A DNA stretch of 64,000 bases, from contig NZ_FMAY01000001.1 of the NCBI RefSeq assembly GCF_900094925.1, positions 186,001-250,000 on the forward strand. Reading direction: 5' to 3'. The notes under the pieces are model-generated. The model was not told the origin of the DNA and searched no databases. It saw only the letters and a list, made by a program, of their open reading frames with translations. Shown here piece after piece: positions 17,384-26,850 of the stretch. Made by a program: the position numbers and the translations under genes. The stretch's first letter is position 1, and every line of letters starts with the position of its first letter. The stretch comes from Kosakonia oryzendophytica (GTDB lineage: Bacteria; Pseudomonadota; Gammaproteobacteria; Enterobacterales; Enterobacteriaceae).

Positions 17384-19237
17384 CTACATTTTGTCGAGCA
17401 GCTTTTTCACATCTTTGCCGTTCTGGTGATCTTTATTACGGTCAGCCCAGTCATTCAGCCGGCGTTTTGCTTCATCCTGCAAATGCTTACGCAGCAACTG
17501 ATCGACCTGCAAACTGTAGTGAAGCGACTGCCACTGGCCGTAAATGGTGAGTGGGATTGGCGTATTTTTCAGGAAATCGATCAACGCCCCGTCGCCCTGC
17601 CAGCCTTGCAGAACACGAACGTTAAAGCGCGTATCCGTCTGCTCTTTAACCAGATCCATTTGCCCTTCGCCGGTTAGCGACAATACCGCCGAACTGCCCT
17701 GCATATTGCTGAAGGTCATCTGCCCTTCATCCAGGCTAATGTCGGTCGTGAAATCATCCAGCCGCGTAGCAGTGTCATCGTTTTCCTGCGTCTGCACATC
17801 GCTACTGCGCGCCACCGCCTGTTGGATTAACTGCTGGAAGTTCAGACCTTCCATGCGGCTGTTTTTCAGATCGATATGCGCCTCGCCCTGCCAGTGACGG
17901 CGGAAATTATCCGCATCAATGCGTGGACCAGAAAAATCACCCGCCAGCGTCAGGCTACCGGTCAGCGCGATAGGATAATTAAAGGCTTTGAGGATATTGC
18001 CAATTTCCACATCATCCAGCCGCGGCTGGAAAACGGCCCGTGACTGGTCACCACGCACATCCAGCGTCCCCGGCAAGGCGATACGCCCGTTGCCCATCTT
18101 CCCTTCCAGAGTCGGAATGGTGAGCAAGCCAAGCTGGTTAGCAAATTGCCCATTGACGTCATTAAACGTCATCCCACGCCAGTGCAGCGTCTTCGCCGTC
18201 ACGCCGACCTGGGCCACAAAGTCGCGTAAGCCGTTGTACTCCGGCAAATCCTGATTGTTGGCAATCACCGGTCTTGGCAACCGGTTCTGCGCCTGCTGTC
18301 CCTGCTGCTGAACATCGTTACTGGTGGCAACGCGGGTTTCCGGGGCCAGTAAATTATCCAGGTTGAGGGTGTCAAAATTCAGCTCGAGCGCCCAAACAGG
18401 CTGCGCAGCAAAGGTCACGCTACCATTACCGGTAAACGCGCTGTCGTTAGCGCTCAGGCTAAGGTTGCTCAGCGTCAGGCGACGCTGTGCGCCCTGCCAC
18501 TGCGCCTGTAATCGCCCCTCTCCGGCGATCCCCTGCGATGGCACATCCCCGCCTTGCAGTTGCCATTTCAGGCTATCAACCACTGCATTCAGATTATGCG
18601 GGTAGTCCTGCGCATCAACTTTCGCACTTAAAGAAAGCGTCAGATCCCGCTGGTTGCGGTTAACGCGCCCGGAGAAATCAAGAGCCGCCTTATGCTGCGC
18701 ATCCTGTTCCATTTGCAGGCGAATATCGCGCACCGTTATCGGATCATCATCTTCATGCTGGAACACCAGCACGCTATCTGCCACCTGTAAACCGGCAATG
18801 TCCCATGACCAGCCGCGGTCATCTGCAACATCAGGCAGGGCGTTCTCTTTCGGTGCCACCGGGGCATCTTTTTGCACCGCCGCTTTGCTTTGCGGGGTCA
18901 ACTGAATGATGGCCCCTTTCAGCATCACCTGTTTGACTTGCAACTGATGCGACAATAATGGCCATAACGCCACATCAAGGCGCATATTGTCGGCTTTCAC
19001 CACCGCCGTTTGCGCCCCCGGTGCGGTCAAGGTCATCCGCCCGGACAGAATGCTAAGCTGCGGCCAGACATGCCAACGCAGCGGGCCATCAAGCTGTAAC
19101 TGATAACCGCTACGCGTCTCGACCTGGCGCACCATATACGCACGAAAATCGTTGGGATTTACCAGCAATACCAACGCCGACAGGCCGGCAACCAGCACGA
19201 CCAGTAAAATCATCAGCGTGGTTAACACTCTTCTCAT
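17384..19237 (-). CDS. asmA: AsmA, outer-membrane assembly / lipid-transfer type protein
   Basis: 617 residues from the ATG at 19237, the E. coli length; the open frame continues 43 codons upstream without support. An N-terminal membrane anchor (RRVLTTLMILLVVLVAGLSA) is followed by a large periplasmic domain with AsmA N-terminal (LDGPLRWHVWPQLSI) and C-terminal (FQQLIQQAVARSSDVQ, DISLDEGQMTFSNMQGSSAV) regions. Family members are bridge-like proteins implicated in phospholipid transport to the outer membrane. It lies 25 bases after dcd, probably in one operon with it. Confidence 0.96.
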   Translation of the reverse strand: MRRVLTTLMILLVVLVAGLSALVLLVNPNDFRAYMVRQVETRSGYQLQLDGPLRWHVWPQLSILSGRMTLTAPGAQTAVVKADNMRLDVALWPLLSHQLQVKQVMLKGAIIQLTPQSKAAVQKDAPVAPKENALPDVADDRGWSWDIAGLQVADSVLVFQHEDDDPITVRDIRLQMEQDAQHKAALDFSGRVNRNQRDLTLSLSAKVDAQDYPHNLNAVVDSLKWQLQGGDVPSQGIAGEGRLQAQWQGAQRRLTLSNLSLSANDSAFTGNGSVTFAAQPVWALELNFDTLNLDNLLAPETRVATSNDVQQQGQQAQNRLPRPVIANNQDLPEYNGLRDFVAQVGVTAKTLHWRGMTFNDVNGQFANQLGLLTIPTLEGKMGNGRIALPGTLDVRGDQSRAVFQPRLDDVEIGNILKAFNYPIALTGSLTLAGDFSGPRIDADNFRRHWQGEAHIDLKNSRMEGLNFQQLIQQAVARSSDVQTQENDDTATRLDDFTTDISLDEGQMTFSNMQGSSAVLSLTGEGQMDLVKEQTDTRFNVRVLQGWQGDGALIDFLKNTPIPLTIYGQWQSLHYSLQVDQLLRKHLQDEAKRRLNDWADRNKDHQNGKDVKKLLDKM

Positions 19238-19262
19238 GGCATCCTCAGTGGGCTTACGTCGC

Positions 19263-19844
19263 TCAGTCTTTGTCAATGCGGCTGGCAACCGCGCCTTGTT
19301 GATCGCGATACTTCGCGTCTTCACGGCGGTTATAGGGGCGATCGGCCGGACCCGACAGCGGTTCAAAGCTCAATGCGCCGATCAGCATGCCAGGACGCAG
19401 CGCCAGCGGTAATTTACCGGAGTTGTAAAACTCCAGCACAATGCAACCCGACCAGCCGGGATCGATGCGGTGCGCGGTAACGTGCACCATCAGCCCCAAA
19501 CGCGCCAGCGACGAGCGGCCATCCAGCCAGCCCACCAAATCCGCAGGCAACGTAACGGACTCATAGGTTACCGCCAGCGCCAGTTCACCGGGATGAAGGT
19601 AAAACGCCTCACCGTCAGCGAGCACGATCTCGTCGCTCATCACGCGATCAAGCGCGGCACTGACTTCGTGTTTCGGGCCACTTAAATCAATAAATGCCGC
19701 CGTATGCCCACTGAATGTGCGGAATTTGTTGCCGAGGCGGACATCCACCGTAGCGCCATTAATACGCTCTACCGGGGGACGCGGGGTAATAGCGAGGCGG
19801 CCTTGATCCAACCAGGCTTCAATATCGCGGTCACAAAGACGCAT
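19263..19844 (-). CDS. dcd: dCTP deaminase
   Basis: Deaminates dCTP to dUTP, the main source of dUMP for thymidylate in enterobacteria. 193 residues as in E. coli, a homotrimer of the dUTPase fold. Visible motifs are [20 protein letters not shown], the nucleotide-binding [20 protein letters not shown] and the following [14 protein letters not shown]. An AAGGAG site precedes the ATG. It is 85 bases downstream of udk and just upstream of asmA. Confidence 0.98.
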   Translation of the reverse strand: MRLCDRDIEAWLDQGRLAITPRPPVERINGATVDVRLGNKFRTFSGHTAAFIDLSGPKHEVSAALDRVMSDEIVLADGEAFYLHPGELALAVTYESVTLPADLVGWLDGRSSLARLGLMVHVTAHRIDPGWSGCIVLEFYNSGKLPLALRPGMLIGALSFEPLSGPADRPYNRREDAKYRDQQGAVASRIDKD

Positions 19845-19929
19845 GGCACATTCTCCTTTTGGTGCGATATACCCCTGAAGATTCCTCAGGGGCCAGCGGT
19901 TAATACTGAGTGTTACAGCCTAACATGTA

Positions 19930-20571
19930 TTATTCAAAAAATTGGCTGATTTTGGCTTTCAGGATATCAATGGCGATGCGGTTTTTGCCCCCGCGCGGCA
20001 CGATGATATCGGCGTACTGCTTGGAGGGTTCAATGAACTGCAGGAACATCGGACGTACGGTTTTTTGATACTGCGCCATCACCGAATCCATCGAACGCCC
20101 ACGCTCATTCACGTCGCGCTTAATACGGCGCATCAGGCAGATATCCAGCGGGGTATCAACAAAAATAGAGAAGTTCATTTCGCCACGCAGGCGCGAGTCG
20201 GTCAGCAGCAGGATCCCTTCCAGGATGATGACTTTTTTCGGTTCGATAAGGATCGTTTCCGCCGTGCGGGTATGTTCTACATAGCTGTAAACGGGCAACT
20301 CAATGGCTTCGCCACGCTTAATAGATTGTAAATGCTGGAATAGCAGACTGTGATCCATCGCGCTGGGATGGTCATAGTTGGTTTTTACGCGCTCTTCCAT
20401 CGACAAATGGCTTTGATCTTTGTAGTAACTGTCTTCCGGAATAACGCCAATGTGTTCATCACCAACCTGTTCGCGCAGTTCGCGGTATAGCGTACTGGCA
20501 ATGAGACTTTTACCTGAAGCGGATGCGCCGGCGATGCCGATAATGACGCACTGATGGGACTTATCAGTCAT
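19930..20571 (-). CDS. udk: Uridine kinase
   Basis: Phosphorylates uridine and cytidine with GTP or ATP in pyrimidine salvage. 213 residues from the ATG at 20571, equal to E. coli Udk; 42 more codons are open upstream but unsupported. Walker [16 protein letters not shown] is near the N-terminus, and the substrate loop [15 protein letters not shown] and the lid region [18 protein letters not shown] are present. It heads the udk-dcd-asmA run. Confidence 0.98.
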   Translation of the reverse strand: MTDKSHQCVIIGIAGASASGKSLIASTLYRELREQVGDEHIGVIPEDSYYKDQSHLSMEERVKTNYDHPSAMDHSLLFQHLQSIKRGEAIELPVYSYVEHTRTAETILIEPKKVIILEGILLLTDSRLRGEMNFSIFVDTPLDICLMRRIKRDVNERGRSMDSVMAQYQKTVRPMFLQFIEPSKQYADIIVPRGGKNRIAIDILKAKISQFFE

Positions 20572-20926
20572 AAATTTAGCGACCTGATTAACCTGGATGT
20601 AAAGGAAGGACGACGCCAAAGCGTCAAACGCGGCAATTATAGGGATTTCGTGGTCGCGATACCAGTCGAATACGCGCCGGAGGGATGGTGCTCGCAAAGT
20701 GGTTTATTTTTGCTTTACCCGCTGACTATTCGCAAATTTAAACGCTCACAAATGAAGCGCGATGCGCCTTTTTTCTACGGACTAAGTAATTAATAACCCT
20801 ATGATGTCAAATTATGAGCGCCCGCCATAGGAATTGTAAATTGTTTGTACTAGCATAATCCGAAATTCAAATTTATACGTCCGGACTCCGTTCCCGACGG
20901 CACAGGGTTTGCGGACTAAGCGGTAA
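20572..20926. other. udk-dgcE divergent intergenic region (355 bp)
   Basis: No credible gene. On the minus strand a consensus TATAAT (20641-20636) lies about 65 bases before udk with only a weak -35, and the udk leader then contains a small GACGC/GCGTC hairpin. Toward dgcE, the stretch TTGTAA (20836-20841) to TAATCC (20858-20863), spacer 16, is a weak promoter candidate. The centre is AT-rich. Confidence 0.5.
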
Positions 20927-23900
20927 ATGAAGAAACACTACCAGCGCGTTTTGGTTACCACTCCATATCCTGGACTGCGACTCATCAGTTTAGGGCTGCT
21001 CTCTTTTATCTTTACCCTTTTCTCGCTGGAGCTGATTCGTTTTGGCACCGCCATCGCGCCACTGTGGTTACCCACCGCTATTATGACCGTGGCGTTTTAT
21101 CGTCATGCCGGGCGGATGTGGCCTGGTATCGCCCTCGCCTGTACGCTGGGCAATGTCGCTGCGACGCTTTTTCTTTTCTCCACTGATTTTGTCGATCTCC
21201 GCTATACCGCCATCAATATTGTGGAAGCGGTGATCGGCGCGATACTGCTGCGTAAACTGCTGCCCTGGTATAACCCATTACAGAATCTCAACGACTGGGT
21301 GCGTCTGGCTATTGGCAGCGCGCTGATTCCCCCGCTGATAGGGGGTCTGCTGGCCTGCATCGTGGTGCCGGGCGACAATCTTCTACGTACTTTTCTGGTA
21401 TGGGTGTTGTCTGAGTCGATTGGCGCGCTGGCGCTGGTGCCGCTGGGCCTGCTGTTTAAAGCGCACTATTTATTGCGCCACCGTAAACCACAACTGCTGT
21501 TGGAAACCCTCGGCACCCTGGTGGTGACGCTGGCACTGAGCTGGCTGGCCCTGCATTATCTGCCGTGGCCTTTCACCGCAGTGATCGTCCTGCTGATGTG
21601 GAGTGCGGTGCGTCTGCCGCGTGTAGAAGCGTTTACGGTCTTCCTCAGCACCGTAATGATGGTTTCGCTGATCATCGCGCTGAACCCCGTTCTCATTAGG
21701 GGCGCAGGGAATGGAGTAGTGATTAACGCGCCCTGGTTGCCGTTCCTGATGATCTTACTGCCCGTGAACGTTATGACCATGGTGATGTATGCGTTCCGTG
21801 CTGAACGTAAGCATATTACCGAGAGCGAAGAGCGTTTTCGCAACGCCATGGAGTACGCCACCATCGGTATGGCACTGGTGGGGACTGAAGGACAATGGCT
21901 GCAGGCGAACAAAGCGCTGTGCCAATTCCTCGGCTACAGCCAGGATGAATTGCGCTTAATGAACTTTCAGCAGCTCACCTGGCCGGAAGATTTAAATGCC
22001 GACCTTGAACAGCTTGGACAACTGGCGCGCGGTGAAATCTCCAGCTACTCCATGGAGAAGCGCTATTACACACGCAATGGCGATTTAGTCTGGGCGCTGC
22101 TTGCCGTTTCTGTGGTTCGGCACGCTGACGGTACGCCGCTCTACTATATCGTCCAGATTGAAGACATTAACGATCTCAAACAGACCGAATGGGTCAACAA
22201 ACGCCTGATGGAGCGTATCACCCTGGCGAATGAGGCGGGGGGAATCGGCATCTGGGAGTGGGAACTGGAGCCGGACATCATCAGTTGGGATAAGCGGATG
22301 TTTGAGTTGTATGAAGTCCCTTCGCATATCAAACCCACCTGGCAACTCTGGTACGAACGCATCCTGCCGGAAGATCGTGCAGAAACCGAGCGCGTCATCC
22401 GTGATTCCCTGGTCGCACGAATCGCCTTCAAGCTGGAGTTTCGTATCAGCGTAAAAGGCGGCATACGCCATATTCGCACCCTGGCGAACCGCGTTCTGGG
22501 TAAAAGCGGTGATGTTGAACGCCTGCTTGGCGTCAATATGGATATGACCGAGGTTAAGCAGCTTAACGACGCGCTGTTTCAGGAGAAAGAGCGCCTGCAT
22601 ATCACGCTCGACTCTATCGGTGAGGCGGTGCTCTGTACCGATGTGGAAATGAACGTCACCTTTATGAACCCGGTGGCAGAGAAAATGAGCGGCTGGTCGC
22701 AGGAACAGGCGATGGGGCAGCCGCTGCTGACCGTTCTGCGCATTACCTTTGGCAGCAACGGCCCGGTAATGGAGAATATCCACAGTGGCGATATGTCACG
22801 CTCAGATATTGAGCAGGATGTGGTACTGCATTGTCGCACAGGCGGTAACTTCGATATTCATTACAGCATTACGCCGCTCAGCACGCTGGACGGGCAAAAT
22901 ATCGGCTCGGTGCTGGTTATTCAGGACGTGACTGAATCACGTAAGATGCTGCGTCAGCTCAGCTACAGCGCATCACACGACGCCCTCACCCATCTGGCGA
23001 ACCGGGTCAGTTTCGAAAACCATCTGAAACGTCTGCTGGTGACTGTGCAGGAGTTTCGCCAGCGTCACGCGCTGGTCTTTATCGATCTCGACCGTTTTAA
23101 AGCAGTCAACGACAGTGCCGGGCACGCCGCCGGAGACGCGCTGCTGCGTGAGATTTCCTCGCTGATGCTTAGCATGTTGCGTTCCACCGACATTCTTGCC
23201 CGCCTTGGCGGTGATGAGTTTGGTTTACTGCTTCCGGACGCGAACATTGAGAGCGCACGGTATATTGCCGGGCGCATTGTGGAGTCCATCAACGAGTATC
23301 GCTTTGTATGGGAAGGCCGTGAGCACCGTATCGGTGCCAGTTCCGGTATCACCATGATTGACGACACCAATCATCAACTGACCGATGTGATGTCGCAGGC
23401 GGATATAGCCCTTTATGCGTCGAAGAATAACGGGCGCGGCATGGTGACGGTATACGAGCCGCAACAAGGGATGCAGCCCCACGAACGCAGCATGATGTCG
23501 CTGGATGAACAATGGCGCATGATCAAAGAGAACCATCTGCTGCTGATTGCCCGCGGTGTGGCGTCTCCGCGGGTGCCGGAAGCCTGTAACTTCTGGCTTC
23601 TCTCCCTGCGTTTGTGGACCAGCGAGGGCGAAGTCATGGAAGAAAATCCCTTCCGCGCCGGCTTAAATGAGCCTGAGTTGATTCGCGCGCTCGACCGCCG
23701 GGTCTTTCACGAATTTTTCCGCAATCATGCGACCGCCGTTGCCGGTAAAGGCCTCGGTATCGCCCTGCCTCTTTCCGTTGCCGGGTTAGGCAGCACCCCG
23801 CTGGTGGACGAATTACTCGATCTGCTCGCGCGTGGGCCGATGCCAGGACGCCTGCTGCATCTGGTGATCCATGCCGATGCATTAATGCGTGAAGGCGCAA

Positions 23901-24256
23901 CCATTAGTGATAACCTGAAACGCCTGCGCCATGCAGGCTGCCGGATTATCCTTAGCCATGTGGGTCACGACCTGGATATCTTTAACCACCTTACACCGCA
24001 TATGGCCGATTACCTGTTGCTGGAGCCGGAACTGGTGACCAATGTCCACGGCAATCTGATGGATGAGATGATGGTGACCATTATCCAGGGGCATGCCCAG
24101 CGCCTTGGCCTGAAGAGCATTGCCGGCCCAACCAGCCAGCCACTGATGATGGACACCTTGTCCGGCATCGGTATTGATTTGATGTATGGCGATATTATCT
24201 CGCAGGCGCAGCCATTGGATTTGATGCTCAACACCAGTTATTTCGCGATAAATTAA
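20927..24256 (+). CDS. dgcE: Diguanylate cyclase DgcE (MASE1-PAS-GGDEF-degenerate EAL)
   Basis: Inner-membrane enzyme making c-di-GMP from GTP; in E. coli it feeds the curli and cellulose switch. 1109 residues (E. coli about 1105). The N-terminal 290 residues form a MASE1 membrane sensor of about eight helices. Three PAS/PAC units follow (about 300-690). The GGDEF domain has an intact active site RLGGDEFGLL near residue 761 and a product-inhibition RSTD five residues before it. The C-terminal 240 residues are EAL-like but lack the EAL motif and catalytic acids, so no phosphodiesterase activity is expected. MlrA, a partner in the same circuit in E. coli, is encoded at 55446. Confidence 0.96.
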   Translation: MKKHYQRVLVTTPYPGLRLISLGLLSFIFTLFSLELIRFGTAIAPLWLPTAIMTVAFYRHAGRMWPGIALACTLGNVAATLFLFSTDFVDLRYTAINIVEAVIGAILLRKLLPWYNPLQNLNDWVRLAIGSALIPPLIGGLLACIVVPGDNLLRTFLVWVLSESIGALALVPLGLLFKAHYLLRHRKPQLLLETLGTLVVTLALSWLALHYLPWPFTAVIVLLMWSAVRLPRVEAFTVFLSTVMMVSLIIALNPVLIRGAGNGVVINAPWLPFLMILLPVNVMTMVMYAFRAERKHITESEERFRNAMEYATIGMALVGTEGQWLQANKALCQFLGYSQDELRLMNFQQLTWPEDLNADLEQLGQLARGEISSYSMEKRYYTRNGDLVWALLAVSVVRHADGTPLYYIVQIEDINDLKQTEWVNKRLMERITLANEAGGIGIWEWELEPDIISWDKRMFELYEVPSHIKPTWQLWYERILPEDRAETERVIRDSLVARIAFKLEFRISVKGGIRHIRTLANRVLGKSGDVERLLGVNMDMTEVKQLNDALFQEKERLHITLDSIGEAVLCTDVEMNVTFMNPVAEKMSGWSQEQAMGQPLLTVLRITFGSNGPVMENIHSGDMSRSDIEQDVVLHCRTGGNFDIHYSITPLSTLDGQNIGSVLVIQDVTESRKMLRQLSYSASHDALTHLANRVSFENHLKRLLVTVQEFRQRHALVFIDLDRFKAVNDSAGHAAGDALLREISSLMLSMLRSTDILARLGGDEFGLLLPDANIESARYIAGRIVESINEYRFVWEGREHRIGASSGITMIDDTNHQLTDVMSQADIALYASKNNGRGMVTVYEPQQGMQPHERSMMSLDEQWRMIKENHLLLIARGVASPRVPEACNFWLLSLRLWTSEGEVMEENPFRAGLNEPELIRALDRRVFHEFFRNHATAVAGKGLGIALPLSVAGLGSTPLVDELLDLLARGPMPGRLLHLVIHADALMREGATISDNLKRLRHAGCRIILSHVGHDLDIFNHLTPHMADYLLLEPELVTNVHGNLMDEMMVTIIQGHAQRLGLKSIAGPTSQPLMMDTLSGIGIDLMYGDIISQAQPLDLMLNTSYFAIN

Positions 24257-24333
24257 TGCACTCGCCGGCGACATCAGGTCATTGCCACAGGTAGTCAGCG
24301 CACGGCCTGAGGCAAAACGGCAAGAAAACAGCC

Positions 24334-25182
24334 TTACTTTTTCAACGGTTCCCACCCCTCGGTATACCAGATATGCAGCAACGCATATGATCGCCAAGGC
24401 TGCCAGCGCTCGGCATAACGGCGGGTTTGTGCAGGCGTCATCCCGGCAAAACGTTGCTTGATCAGGTAATCGTCCGGCAGAAAAATGTCCGTTGCCTGCC
24501 AGCCGCGCAGGGCAAAATAGCTGGCAGTCCAGCGTCCGATGCCGGGAAACGTTTGCAGCAACTTCACCCCTTGCTCCACATCCTCAGGCGGGGTCAGCGG
24601 CAGGAGACCATTGCAGGCAGATTGAGCGAGAAAAATTAACGCCTGCGCGCGTTTTAGCGGCATGCCAAGTGCTTTCAGCGCATGCGGATCGGCGTTTGCC
24701 AGTTGCTGCGCCGTCGGGAAACAGATGAAACCCGGCGCATCCGCCAGCGGTTCACCGTAACGTTGTGCGACGTTTGCCGTCAGTTTCGCCGCCATTGCGA
24801 CGCTCACCAATTGCCCCAGAATCGCGCGTACGCCTTGTTCAAAGGGGTCCATACATCCCGGTAAGCGCAAGCCGGGACGCGCCTCGCCCAGTTCTCCCAG
24901 CGCAGCGCCAACGGTCTGTGGATCGCACTGCAAATCGAACAAGCAGGCCAGCCGTTGCAAACAGTGTTCCGCAACCGGCTGCAATCCGTCGCTGAGCGTG
25001 ACCATTAAGGTCGCTGTCGCGTCATCCGGTTCGGCGGTGATCACGCCGCGATGCCCGGCGCAGGCATAGGAGCGCACATAGCGCCCATCGCGAACCTCTT
25101 CGACGCCCGCCACCGCACGCGCCCCTAAAAATCCTAACATCCACGCCCAGTCATAAGGCGGCTGCCAGCGCAATTTATACAT
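24334..25182 (-). CDS. alkA: DNA-3-methyladenine glycosylase II
   Basis: Excises alkylated bases such as 3-methyladenine in base-excision repair. 282 residues, the E. coli length. An N-terminal TBP-like domain is followed by the HhH-GPD fold: LLQTFPGIGRWTASYFALRG is the helix-hairpin-helix, and the catalytic Asp lies in TDIFLPDDYL near residue 237. In E. coli it is induced by methylated Ada; I did not identify an Ada box. It is convergent with dgcE and divergent from yegD. Confidence 0.97.
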   Translation of the reverse strand: MYKLRWQPPYDWAWMLGFLGARAVAGVEEVRDGRYVRSYACAGHRGVITAEPDDATATLMVTLSDGLQPVAEHCLQRLACLFDLQCDPQTVGAALGELGEARPGLRLPGCMDPFEQGVRAILGQLVSVAMAAKLTANVAQRYGEPLADAPGFICFPTAQQLANADPHALKALGMPLKRAQALIFLAQSACNGLLPLTPPEDVEQGVKLLQTFPGIGRWTASYFALRGWQATDIFLPDDYLIKQRFAGMTPAQTRRYAERWQPWRSYALLHIWYTEGWEPLKK

Positions 25183-25316
25183 AGTGACTCCTGACGGTTG
25201 ACGCTAACAGCATAAACAACTTAGACAATCTCCGCCTTGCTTTCATATTCCGGTTGTCGCCCGCCGCGCATTCGGCTAAAGTCGCCCCCCTTCTTCACTG
25301 GCATGGGGATAAAAAC

Positions 25317-26669
25317 GTGTTTGTAGGTTTTGACTACGGTACCGCGAACTGCTCGGTAGCCGTGATGCGCGATGGCGCACCACAATTATTGACCATGGAA
25401 AATAACAGCACGCTGTTGCCGTCCATGTTGTGCGCACCTACGCGCGAAGCCGTCAGCGAATGGCTGTACCGTCATCATCAGGTTCCGGCAACGGGAAGCG
25501 AAACCCAGGCGCTGCTGCGCCGGTCAGTCAGCTTTAACCGCGAGGAAGATATTGAGGTTGCCGCCAACAGCGTACAGTTCGGTCTGGCGTCACTACACCA
25601 GTACGTGAGCGATCCGGAAGAGGTGTACTTTGTTAAATCACCGAAATCGTTCCTCGGTGCCAGCGGTCTGAAGCCGCAGCAGATTGCCCTGTTCGAAGAC
25701 CTGGTCTGCGCCATGATGCTGCATATTCGCCAGCAGGCGGAGTCACAGCTACCGCAGACGATTGATCAGGCGGTGATAGGCCGCCCGATTAACTTCCAGG
25801 GCTTGGGGGGAGATGAAGCAAACGCGCAAGCGCAGGGGATCCTCGAACGCGCGGCAAAGCGTGCGGGTTTCCGGGATGTGGTATTTCAGTACGAGCCGGT
25901 TGCCGCAGGGCTGGATTTTGAAGCAACGCTGAATACGGAAAAACGCGTGCTGGTGGTGGATATTGGCGGCGGTACCACCGACTGCTCGCTGCTGTTGATG
26001 GGACCGCAATGGCGCGAAAAGCAAGAGCGCGCCGCCAGCCTGCTCGGTCACAGTGGTTGCCGCGTCGGCGGTAACGATCTCGACATCGCCCTGGCGTTTA
26101 AAAACCTGATGCCATTACTTGGCATGGGCGGGCAAACAGAGAAAGGCATCGCGCTACCGATTCTCCCCTGGTGGAACGCCGTTGCCATCAACGATGTTCC
26201 GGCGCAAACCGAGTTCTACAGCGCAGCCAATGGCCGTTTACTTAACGATCTGCTGCGGGATGCCCTCGATACCGACAAAGTCGCCTTATTGCTGAAAGTC
26301 TGGCGTCAACGTCTGAGCTATCGTCTGGTACGCAGCGCTGAGGAGAGCAAAATCGCCCTCTCCGAACAGCCGCAAACCCTCGCGCAATTGTCATTTATCC
26401 GCGACAACCTGGCAGCGGCAATCAGCCAACAGGGGCTGGAAGCGGCACTCAGCCAACCGTTACAGCGCATTCTGGAGCAGGTGCAGCTGGCGCTGGAGAG
26501 CAGTCAGGAGACACCGGAGGTGATTTATCTCACCGGCGGTAGCGCCCGTTCGCCCATTATCAAAAAAGCGCTGGCGGACACCCTGCCGGGTATCCCGATC
26601 GCCGGGGGCGACGACTTTGGCTCTGTTACCGCCGGTCTCGCACGCTGGGCGCAAGTCTTGTTCCGTTAA
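25317..26669 (+). CDS. yegD: Hsp70-like ATPase YegD
   Basis: Actin/Hsp70 fold ATPase of 450 residues, lacking the DnaK substrate-binding domain. The start chosen is GTG at 25317, with a GGGGAT ribosome site, giving (M)FVGFDYGTANCSVAVMRDG and the E. coli length; the frame is open 21 codons upstream. The phosphate loops FDYGTANCS and LVVDIGGGTTDCSLLLMG and the adenosine loop VIYLTGGSARSP are intact. The client or cellular role is not established. In E. coli four genes (yegI-yegL) lie between yegD and mdtA; here they are absent. Confidence 0.94.
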   Translation: MFVGFDYGTANCSVAVMRDGAPQLLTMENNSTLLPSMLCAPTREAVSEWLYRHHQVPATGSETQALLRRSVSFNREEDIEVAANSVQFGLASLHQYVSDPEEVYFVKSPKSFLGASGLKPQQIALFEDLVCAMMLHIRQQAESQLPQTIDQAVIGRPINFQGLGGDEANAQAQGILERAAKRAGFRDVVFQYEPVAAGLDFEATLNTEKRVLVVDIGGGTTDCSLLLMGPQWREKQERAASLLGHSGCRVGGNDLDIALAFKNLMPLLGMGGQTEKGIALPILPWWNAVAINDVPAQTEFYSAANGRLLNDLLRDALDTDKVALLLKVWRQRLSYRLVRSAEESKIALSEQPQTLAQLSFIRDNLAAAISQQGLEAALSQPLQRILEQVQLALESSQETPEVIYLTGGSARSPIIKKALADTLPGIPIAGGDDFGSVTAGLARWAQVLFR

Positions 26670-26674
26670 TCTTC

Positions 26675-26704
26675 TGCCGGGTGGCCCGCACCCGGCATTA
26701 TTTT
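26675..26704 (+). terminator. Intrinsic terminator after yegD
   Basis: TGCCGGGTG (26675-26683) pairs with CACCCGGCA (26689-26697) over GCCCG, nine perfect pairs, followed by TTATTTT. The stem also resembles REP sequence. Confidence 0.75.
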
Positions 26705-26768
26705 CTCCGCCATAATCGCCCTATCGCAAATTACCATTCCTAACAAACGTTTCCAGACAGTGTTTCAT

Positions 26769-26786
26769 TTTTCCTCCATTTTTCTG
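26769..26786 (+). promoter_or_regulatory. BaeR-like box upstream of mdtA
   Basis: The segment TTTTCCTCCATTTTTCTG agrees with 13 of 18 positions of the BaeR box TTTTTCTCCATDATTGGC. It lies just upstream of a TATTAT -10 candidate at 26809-26814 with no -35 match. The box therefore occupies the activator position, about 43 bases before the predicted start of transcription. This suggests BaeR autoregulation of the operon, as in E. coli. Confidence 0.5.
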
Positions 26787-26850
26787 CGGCATACCGTCAC
26801 TAAACTAGTATTATTCCGGCAACGGCTTTCAGGATGAGATACGCATTACG

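Noticed and set aside
26705-26850. Sib-type toxin-antitoxin repeats near mdtA, as found in E. coli
   Set aside because: No Ibs-like hydrophobic short frame or Sib RNA sequence is present in the gap between yegD and mdtA.
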